Below, in pieces: positions 14,801-22,440 of a DNA stretch of 64,000 nt. Origin of the DNA: Mesaphorura yosii. Lineage: Eukaryota > Arthropoda > Collembola > Poduromorpha > Tullbergiidae. Positions within the stretch are counted from its first letter, which is position 1; each line of letters opens with the position of its first letter. The stretch spans positions 60,254 through 124,253 of the forward strand of contig WIXG01000237.1 of NCBI GenBank assembly GCA_009869945.1, written 5' to 3'. The notes beneath the pieces are model-generated. The model was not told the origin of the DNA. It did no database searches and worked only from the letters and a program-made list of their open reading frames with translations. The position numbers were made by a program, and so were the translations under genes.

Positions 14801-17800
14801 AAATGGACAACCTCTCCAAGTTAATGGCAAGACTCATAATGAAATCATGAAGTCCAAGTTCTTAGAGAATCAAACTATTTTCATTAGCAAAACTCAAACT
14901 ACCTCAAAGAAAGCCAGAACAGGAACAGAACCCAAGCAAGTTCCATTTCTCTTCTTCATAAAAACAAACGCTCTCATGAAAAAATCTGGACACGTAACAG
15001 GGGCCCAAGCACGAGCACGACCAACGAACAACGAGGGAGCATCATAAATGGACCAAAGTGGCCAGATAAATGATGCAACTGAGGTAGGGAGATTGTGGGG
15101 CCATTTATGAAACTTGAGCTGAATTTGCTGAATAATACATCGCACATCACAAGACGTAAGTAATAACCGACCCACTTCAAGGCACAAGAATCGACTGCTG
15201 AAAATCAATAAGCAATAATCGCAATGCAATGAAACGGAAGTATCCGCGTAGTCAGCTAGCCTAGGCAGCACTTACAGCCTACAATTTATTGGACGATGAA
15301 CTCTATTTACTTTTAGTGGGCAATGCAATGGAACGAGTCCAGCATCTCTGAGATCCAGAAACACGCCCGCCACGCCACGCACCCGGTCTGGTTTTTAAAT
15401 TTCTCACAATTGAAAACCTGTTAGTGCAAAGTGCGCATTGTAGCCCATATCATGCCCAATCTTGTGCACCAGACCAAGACTTAACTGGAAACAGAAACAT
15501 GAAACACGTCCTTTTTGCATGCTGCACGTTCAAGTACATGACTTCTCAATATGCAGATCCAGGGCATAATTTCGACAAGACTAAGAGAATGGAAACCGAG
15601 GAGGGCACGGCGTAGGTTCCAGGCACTGCTGGCATGAACACACTTTGAACTCACGTTACACGAATCTTCTCTGTCCTGGCCGGTTGTCGGAAACGAAGAG
15701 CTTAGCAACTTGCGCTTGAGTTTGAGACGAATTGTCTTGCTGAGTCCAAGCCCTAACTTCTTTCAGTACGTGCATTGAATTTCAATTTATCAATTGTACA
15801 TGGGAATTACTCTGATCTGATCTACGGACCGTGTACTACGGTGGACGATGAATTGCTGACCTGTCTGAGATATGGATCCGAAGGAATGGTGCGGAAATGC
15901 TAACAAGACTGGACTTTGTCAAATAATCCTTGTGACTGTGATATGCCAGGGAAAGAAGAAATAGAAGGACTCAACTCACAGAAAACTTTGTCCATTCGAA
16001 CGCCAACGGAATTGTTTTGAATTCATTATATAATCAATTCAACAGACTTTTCATATGGAATCCGTGAATTCTGGAAAGATGCGGTTAGATGATTTAGATA
16101 GAAGGCAATATTTTATTGCTACTCTTTAGCTGTTTACAAGCTAAAACACTTTGCAGATTGATGTTCGAAAGAGAAGAGTTTGGGTTCTGTGTTCCGTTTA
16201 TTCATGCAAAAATATTTCGGGCTTTTCAGATACATTCTGAATACATGACGTGAAGGCCAAGGCCAAGAGGCCCACGGCTCGGCAATGTACAGAAGGAAAA
16301 CCGCATAGTCAGCATTATTTGGAAACTGGGTTTAGAACTTTCGTTATGAATCGGGTTTCCAAACACCTCAGAATAAATACAATGCTACAAGACAAACACA
16401 TTAAACAATAAACAATGAAGGATTTGGGATTGGGCATTGTAGATTAGTACTACAAGTACCTCTTTCCTATCATTGTACTTTAATCCTTATAACTTAAGAG
16501 TGAGAGCCAGAATTAATGAGATTAATGACGTGAATTGTGGGATTAAGAATATTTGCTGAATATGCACAATGGTTTTGGTTTTGAGAGGCTCTTGATCGTC
16601 TCACTTTCAATTGCATGCTTCCAAATAAGTGCAGTATGTTAACAAGAGATTGCTAGCCCGCTAATAAAGTGTGCTAATATTGACTTAAACGCAACTTGCG
16701 TAAGCAAATTCCACTAAAATCTATGAAAACAGCGCCCTACTCAATTTAGCATACAGGATGGAAGTAAAAATGTTGGCAAAATTCTTTAGGAATCTACTTT
16801 ACAGAGTATTCAACGAAATTAACTACAGGAATCTTCCTGGAATTGGTGTAAATTGTTAACCATTGACCATTAACAGAATTAACGGAAATCGCTTGCCCCG
16901 CCTGCTGCTGTCAGAAATGTCTCTTTTAAGTCTTTTATGTTTTACTTTGAGATAATGGATATCTCTTCACGAGTATGTAAATGGTGGACTATGATACAAT
17001 TGGAATTTATTCATAGGGCTTCCCTCTCGCAAAGTATTGCTTATTGTGTACCAAGCAAACTCTAATCGGCTCAATTTCGAGTCTCTCTCAATTCTGAGTA
17101 GTCAATTTACTCAAAAATGCACTTCTGATATGGAGCGGAGTATGGAATTGGAAGTATTTACGACTCGTAGCCGTAGTGGGAAAAGAGATTTTGTCAAGCT
17201 CCACTTTTTAACTCATCGAATTCATTCGAGTGCGGCTTGAAAAGTTGAATGAATGAATTAGCCTTCAAAGTGAAATAAAGTGAATGGCAGCACAGCGGAG
17301 CTCGTGGAACAAGAAATATTGCAAAACCTCAAGCCGGCAAAGACAGACATCCGATTCCCAGCATAGGACATGGCCGCAGCTCAGAACTGAGGCTGGGACT
17401 CTCGTAAAAACTTTTTTGTTTCAATCTTTTTCTAATTTATTTTCTTTTACTCGCTTTGGTGCTTCAAACTTCATTTTTTTTGACAAATCTTCATCGAAAC
17501 TTTTTTAAACTAATTCCGCCTTTGTCTTTAAACTGGGGCTTAACTTGGTTTCAAGGGCCACACGCTCCGTCTGACACAGTTAAGCCTTCGCCCTAATTTG
17601 GTTGTGAAGGTCATTGAAGTAGATTTACAAGGATGAGTTGGATGTAAAGACGAAATCTGAATCTCCCAAACCTCTCAGACGTTCTGTCAGCGAGTCAAAG
17701 CAAAACTAAAAAACTGGAAATCTGTAATCAACTTGCTAAAACAAAACAATCATTTCTTGTCAGATGTAAAGTTCTTGACCTTTTGACAATCTCACAAAAG

Positions 17801-19088
17801 CTGGCTCGTACAGCTCCAACATGAGCAGAAGTGGAATGATCATGAGTGCGTGCTTTATGAAATGGATATGAAATTCGGAGGCATGATTCATAAATTCTGT
17901 ACAGGTTAATTCCTTTCGGAGACTTCAGCCATGCAAAGTGATTCTTGGAAACTTGGAACTAAGATTTGTATTCGTAGCCGCAGTTGTTTCTTGATAGTTT
18001 CGTCTTAGGCTGACAGCAGCAGGATGGATCGTTGAGCACTAATCCGCAATCCTTAGTATAATGATTTACAAATGCCAGTCAAGCTAGTCGAATCCCGAAG
18101 CTCAGTGTATGATGGTGGGGTCAGATCCAACAACGGAACGCTTCTTCGCTACGCCGCGCCCGGGTTTACCTGACTATGATTGATGGACTCGTGATGAAAA
18201 TATTATGCACCAATGCCAGGCCGAGGCCGGTTATTAAAAATGATGCTGGTAGGATATTAAACGATGTTAAAGACTTGTTTTACGACAGGATACTGGACGT
18301 CGAATAAAATAAACTACTGGAATGAAAACTGGAGGTTGATGCTGGGGGCCACGATGCTTTGATTTCGATGAACCTAAGAAAGGTTTTGCAATTCATGCTT
18401 TCAGATTTCAGACAAATCAAGTTGAGCAAATGTCTCAAATCACCCGGTCATGAAACCGACTTCGACCAACTATAAGAAAATCTAATCTATACGTAGGCTA
18501 GTAATTGAACTGTATTTTAAAAAAATAAAGGCGCACATTGGTTGGAATGCCAGAATTTTGTGTGCCGTGCATATTTCTAATCAGCGAGACTTCCAACTTT
18601 GACCGGCTGCTGTGAGCCGCCGAGCTGACGCAGGACAGTGGGTTTGACTCCCTGAATAGCCTATTACCTGGGTTTTCCCATGAAATCTCACTTGGGTGGG
18701 GTTATCATAGAACCCCCTCCCCCAAACTTGGCGGGTCCATTTCTCCTCCACAACAAAAAAGTACACCCAGAAATTTGTGCACGAGCAGTCAAAACCCTCA
18801 AGTGCTTGCTCCATAAATCTCAGCCTGCACTTAGGTGTTGCTGACGAGAAATTCATTTCCAAAGTTCAAGGCTTTGAAACCGGAATTTAGCATTAGGTGC
18901 AATGGTAAACTGGGTTGGAAAATTGCTGAATGATGTTCTTGGTCTGAATGATGATGAGATGTGGTCTTGTTCGTTTGTGTTTACATGGGGCAAAGTGATA
19001 CCCTGAGTTGATGAGACGAGTCGAGTGAGTTGTGCTTCACATTTCCGCTCTGCTTCGCAAGCAGCCAGCAACACGGCGATTCTGGCAG
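11881..19088. other. Intergenic, no gene supported
   Basis: This stretch of about 7.2 kb should hold the 5' untranslated region and promoter of alpha-tubulin at its low end. Open frames are short (125 codons or fewer) and unrecognisable. The segment about 18580-18740 has a tRNA box-B-like string (GGTTTGACTCC) and may belong to a dispersed repeat, but one copy cannot show this. A three-unit 9 bp tandem repeat lies at 14425-14451. Confidence 0.55.
14425..14451. repeat. Short tandem repeat, three 9 bp units
   Basis: GTGAACTAA occurs twice in a row (14425-14442) and is followed by GTGAACTTT. It looks like simple slippage in non-coding DNA. Confidence 0.7.
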
Positions 19089-19145
19089 CCAATCAGGGGC
19101 TGAGTTCAACTTTCGAATGTTGAACTCAACGGTATCGTATAAAAG
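19089..19145 (+). promoter_or_regulatory. H2A-variant core promoter (CCAAT, palindrome, TATA)
   Basis: A CCAAT box at 19089-19093 and a TATA box (TATAAAAG, 19138-19145) lie 183-239 bp upstream of the H2A start codon. Between them is a near-perfect 28 bp palindrome (19101-19128). By the usual spacing transcription should start near 19170, giving a 5' leader of about 160 nt. This is inference from motif position. Confidence 0.7.
19101..19128. repeat. 28 bp near-perfect palindrome in H2A promoter
   Basis: TGAGTTCAAC (19101-19110) and GTTGAACTCA (19119-19128) are exact reverse complements. The 8 bp spacer TTTCGAAT itself centres on the palindrome TTCGAA, so only the base pair at 19111/19118 breaks full symmetry. 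It sits between the CCAAT and TATA boxes, as expected of a site for a dimeric transcription factor. No such element is seen upstream of the H4 gene. Confidence 0.8.
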
Positions 19146-19327
19146 CAAGCTCACGACCGCGACTGCTCATTTTGCGCCGTGCGATCAACGAGGAGGCATC
19201 CTTCGCGATTCTGACTTTTTTTTTCTTTTTTATACTGCTATTCAATTTTTTCGTAAAGCTATTTGTCCAGCGTGCAATTGCGGGAATCATCTCCCAAGTC
19301 CTCACGCCAGATCAAGATCAAGACGAG

Positions 19328-19894
19328 ATGCAGTCTGCTCGAGGAAATCGTGGTGACGATGCTGCCTCAGAAGGCATTGGGAGCCAAGCCTCAGGCCGTG
19401 GTGGGCAGAAGCAGAACCAGAATACCCAAGGTAGCAACGACCGCGCGACGCCAAGGGAGCAGGATGTGAAGCCGAATTCAAGAGTGAGTAGCAAGACGAG
19501 GCACACACCGACGAACAAGAGCAGCAACTCCAGCAGGAAGACGAAGTCGAGCCGCGCCGGTCTCACATTCCCCGTCTCGCGAGTCGCTCGGATGCTCAGG
19601 AAAGGAAGATATTCGGACCGGCTTGGCATCGGGGCTCCCGTCTACCTCACCGCCGTCATGGAGTATCTGACCGCAGAAATTCTGGAGCTGGCTGGCAACG
19701 CAGCTCGGGACAACAAGAAAAGCCGAATCATCCCAAGACACATTCAGTTGGCCGTCAGAAACGACGAAGAGTTGGGCGTTTTGCTCAATGGAGTCACCAT
19801 CGCTCAAGCAGGAGTTATCCCGCACATCCACCACTCGCTCCTGCCCAAACATCACGAAAGGCACTCCAAGATGAAGGGTGTGTCCCGGTCATAA
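19328..19894 (+). CDS. Histone H2A variant with long N-terminal tail
   Basis: Encodes a 188-residue, intronless H2A that would pair with H2B in the nucleosome. Residues 74-174 form a clear H2A fold ([20 protein letters not shown], then [19 protein letters not shown] and RNDEEL). Compared with canonical H2A the numbering is shifted by 56, because the tail before the fold has about 72 residues instead of 16 and is rich in Ser, Asn, Gln and Arg. The acidic-patch residues are kept (Glu112, Glu117, Glu120, Asp146, Glu147, Glu148). The docking region differs ([15 protein letters not shown]), and of the two lysines that are ubiquitination sites in animal H2A only the first remains (Lys174; His175 follows). 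There is no SQ-type H2A.X ending. I chose the ATG at 19328: the frame is open further upstream, but without another ATG and with a T-rich run typical of a leader. A histone stem-loop follows the stop by 45 nt. Probably a specialised variant; tissue is unknown. Confidence 0.92.
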   Translation: MQSARGNRGDDAASEGIGSQASGRGGQKQNQNTQGSNDRATPREQDVKPNSRVSSKTRHTPTNKSSNSSRKTKSSRAGLTFPVSRVARMLRKGRYSDRLGIGAPVYLTAVMEYLTAEILELAGNAARDNKKSRIIPRHIQLAVRNDEELGVLLNGVTIAQAGVIPHIHHSLLPKHHERHSKMKGVSRS

Positions 19895-19939
19895 CTTGAC
19901 TCGGTACAACTGGCTGTCAAGGGATCAAACTAAACCAAC

Positions 19940-19978
19940 GGCCCTTTTAAGGGCCACAAAACTTTCCGAAGAGCAAAA
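19940..19978 (+). terminator. Histone 3' stem-loop and downstream element (H2A)
   Basis: GGCCCTTTTAAGGGCC (19940-19955) forms the six-pair stem with four-base loop of replication-dependent histone mRNAs and is followed by ACA. A purine-rich element around GAAGAGCAAAA (about 19968-19978) lies where U7 snRNA normally pairs. This marks non-polyadenylated 3' processing. Confidence 0.92.
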
Positions 19979-20085
19979 AACAAAGTAATTCTTCACCTCC
20001 ACAAGAGTTGAGATTCGAGATTTTATTTCATTCTTTCTTGCCGTGTCTTCTCATTTTTGAAGCTTCCTTTCATCGCGGTTTCATA

Positions 20086-20091
20086 AATAAA
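20086..20091 (+). terminator. Possible back-up poly(A) signal after H2A
   Basis: An AATAAA lies 192 nt after the H2A stop codon, before the H4 promoter. Some histone genes use such a signal to make polyadenylated mRNA in non-dividing or germ cells. Whether it is used here is unknown. Confidence 0.4.
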
Positions 20092-20219
20092 ATCTTGCAT
20101 GAAATTAATGCATCGCGCCCTTCGCCTTCGTAACATTCGCAATAGTTTGACATACAAAAATTCATCTGTCAGTTCTGCCAAAATTGATAAATCTCGATCT
20201 CACACATCTCACAGTAAAA

Positions 20220-20280
20220 GACCAAAATTGGTCATCGGTCAGCCGTTTGACTTCCACAACGTCTCATTCGGCTATAAAAG
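20220..20280 (+). promoter_or_regulatory. H4-variant core promoter (inverted CCAAT, TATA)
   Basis: GACCAA-AA-TTGGTC (20220-20233) is an inverted repeat that contains an inverted CCAAT (ATTGG). A TATA box (TATAAAAG, 20273-20280) follows 194 bp before the start codon. The layout resembles that of the H2A gene and implies a leader of about 170 nt. Confidence 0.65.
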
Positions 20281-20473
20281 AAAGCTGTCTTACGATTTTT
20301 CTTTCACATGCGATTTGGATCTCGACTGAACAGGTTGTCATTCGTCTGTTCTGTCGTCACCTTCTCATAATTTCAACAACTCTCATCAATTCAACTCATC
20401 AGCTCCGGGTTGGCGTTGGTGAAGACTTTGGAATTGGAAATCTTTTGGACGAAGACTCAAACCGGCGTCGAGG

Positions 20474-20770
20474 ATGGTTGCTGGTGCTGGGCTCGGGAAA
20501 GGCGGTGCGAAGAGACATCGGAAGGTGCTTCGTGACAACATTCAAGGAATTATCAAACCCGCCATTCGTCATCTGGCCTGTCGTGGTCGTGTGAAGCGGA
20601 TCTCTGGGCTCATTTACGTAGAGACTCGTGACGTGCTCAAAGTCTTCTTGGGGAATGTCATTCGAGATGCTGTCACGTACACGGAACACGCCAAGCGCAA
20701 GACGGTCAACGCACTCAATGTGGTCTGCGCACTGAGACGACAAGGACGTACCCTCTACGGATTCGGATGA
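20474..20770 (+). CDS. Divergent histone H4 variant
   Basis: Encodes a 98-residue, intronless H4 recognisable over its whole length ([19 protein letters not shown], then [20 protein letters not shown]). Relative to the nearly invariant animal H4, the first four residues (with Arg3) and the final Gly are missing and there is no internal gap. In canonical numbering Lys5 and Lys8 are replaced by Val and Ala, while Lys12, Lys16 and Lys20 remain. Twelve further changes lie in and around the fold: T30I, R36H, R39C, G42R, E52V, G56D, E63G, T82N, M84L, D85N, Y88C and K91R. Two of these add cysteines to a histone that normally has none. The frame is intact. It lies 580 bp after the H2A variant on the same strand, with its own TATA box and stem-loop. 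It could be a functional variant or a young pseudogene; the intact frame and 3' signal favour the former. Confidence 0.9.
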   Translation: MVAGAGLGKGGAKRHRKVLRDNIQGIIKPAIRHLACRGRVKRISGLIYVETRDVLKVFLGNVIRDAVTYTEHAKRKTVNALNVVCALRRQGRTLYGFG

Positions 20771-20810
20771 TAACTCAACTCTACAATCAACAATGACTGA
20801 CTGAACCATC

Positions 20811-20846
20811 GGTCCTTTTAATGGCCACAATTTCTCCAAAGACCAA
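20811..20846 (+). terminator. Histone 3' stem-loop (H4), imperfect
   Basis: GGTCCTTTTAATGGCC (20811-20826), 41 nt after the stop codon and followed by ACA, matches the histone stem-loop layout. However, one of the six pairs is a U-G wobble and another is a C-U mismatch. A purine-rich stretch (about 20837-20846) could act as the U7-binding element. Confidence 0.8.
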
Positions 20847-22299
20847 AAGTTGAATGTGATTCAATGCGATGCAAAAGTTCAATAGATTATCGCGACTTGC
20901 TTGTTTGCGATTTCTGTTTGTAACTAAAATACATTTGTGTCGTACCGCATTGAGTTTGCTCGTAGGAAAAAGGAAACATGCATGCAGAATTTGATTTCAT
21001 CATTTCATCAAAAGTTTGACCGCACGCACGCGAAAGGTGAGCTGGTGAGCAGTGAAAACGAGTAATGGCAATGGCAGTCGGTTAAGCAGAATTCTCATTT
21101 TCACTGAATCGCTACTACAGCTTTGCTTTACCGAGGAAACAATCTCATTTATAATTTTGAAAAAGCAGAAATTCGTACGCATTTATGCTTTTGATATTTC
21201 TCCTAAAGAAGCATTCAGTGTAACAGGTTGTGTGAGTCGTGCACCGTGTCAGCAATGAAATGGTTTTATTCACGCGTATGAAAACACGCTCAATAATTAA
21301 TGTGGTTGTAAATCTAGTCATTCCGAGAATCAAGCACTGAATAACGCTACCATCATGTCACTAATTGCGTGGGCAGAACTCCTTGGAATTCGACTCTCCA
21401 TCCGTTTCCAGTGTTGTTTACGCTCGATTTATATCGCACAATCGCCATATCGCTTTCTCCATTAAACACGGAAGGCACATCCTGGAAAATTCAATCAAGA
21501 GGAAATGTAACACATGCACACAATACACGAGGCATAAGGCACGGGCTAATGAAAACATACGCCTGGACAAAACCGTGTGAAGAGAACTGGTTCTGCGGAG
21601 ATATCGTGTGAATTCATGGAAAATAGTTCCACGAAATCCAGCGTGCAGTCTCCAGTCCCAAGCAAGAAATCTACGACACAAAACCAAAACTCATCAAAAT
21701 TTAATAAACAAGGCACGCGAAACACGAAACGCAAACCCAAGATTATGAAAAATTACTTGTGAATGTTAATTTAATTTTGAGCCCAGCAGGTTTTATATAA
21801 GTGATATCGCAAATTGTTTGTTTGTTGCACTGCAGCGCGCTGCTGAATTGTTTCTTTGCGTTTGTTTGAGAATAAATCATTTTTGCGAATTTGTTTAATT
21901 CTGCAGTTACACACAAACACTTCCAGAGACAATTCGTACCAACAAATAATTTTCTAGTGCCTCGTGTACTTTTATCTTCTAATTAGTAATTAACATTAAA
22001 ACCACGGCTGACGAAGCTAGCTCAAAAGTTCTGGGAAAGGTTTTCTCATTTTTCGATAGCGATGAAGATGAGGAAGTAACCAGACAATCGAACAGAGGCC
22101 AAAAGAAGCTCCAAGCTGATGAGCAAGAGGGGCTGAAGAAAAATTGAAACGCCTAACTGGAGCCTACGAGTATCAGGGATTCGGCCGAGGAGGTTGATAG
22201 ATAATCGGGCCAACGTTCTCACTATCTAAGCAATGTTAACTTAACCAAATCTGTTAATTTATGTTAACTCTGTTTACTGTTAAACTATAAATCACTTAC
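20847..22299. other. Spacer between H4 variant and Cubilin
   Basis: No second half of CUB27 is visible here on the minus strand. On the plus strand lie a 48-codon ATG-initiated basic frame (21616-21762, rich in Ser, Thr, Asn, Gln and Lys) and a decayed-looking coding fragment (22001-22197). Neither is recognised. Confidence 0.5.
22001..22197 (+). other. Unrecognised coding-like fragment with frameshift
   Basis: From 22001 a frame reads TTADEASSKVLGKVFSFF, followed by an acidic stretch DSDEDEE, and stops at 22145. A second frame then continues in similar style (EEKLKRLTGAYEYQGFGRGG) to a stop at 22195-22197. The mix of acidic and basic clusters looks like protein-coding DNA. The change of frame near 22125-22145 suggests a relic, or two pieces joined by splicing. 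I do not recognise the parent protein. Confidence 0.35.
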
Positions 22300-22440
22300 C
22301 TGTTATCTTTATAACCACTTTGAGCCCAGCTGGAACGCGAACTTTCCATCTGCAATCCGAGTCTCGTGAGTAATTCCCAGGGTAGAAGGGACTCGTGAAT
22401 GATCCGCCGGTGTGAAAGAAGTCTCCACCGCATCCGGCCC
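22300..22440 (-). other. Cubn: Cubilin CUB domain 27, first half only
   Basis: The exon encodes [20 protein letters not shown] followed by a CRWKV block up to VVIKIT and ends at a consensus donor. About 70 residues, including the second cysteine pair, should follow. I find no matching exon on the minus strand between 20.8 and 22.3 kb. Confidence 0.85.

Noticed and set aside
18580-18740. Possible tRNA gene or tRNA-derived SINE (GGTTTGACTCC near 18645)
   Set aside because: The box-B-like string has one mismatch and I could not fold acceptor, D and anticodon arms around it. A single copy cannot prove a SINE; copy counting in the genome would decide.
19172-19327. Upstream extension of the H2A frame (52 more codons with a Phe-rich run)
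   Set aside because: It has no ATG, begins at or after the expected transcription start and contains a T-rich run typical of a leader. The first ATG is at 19328.
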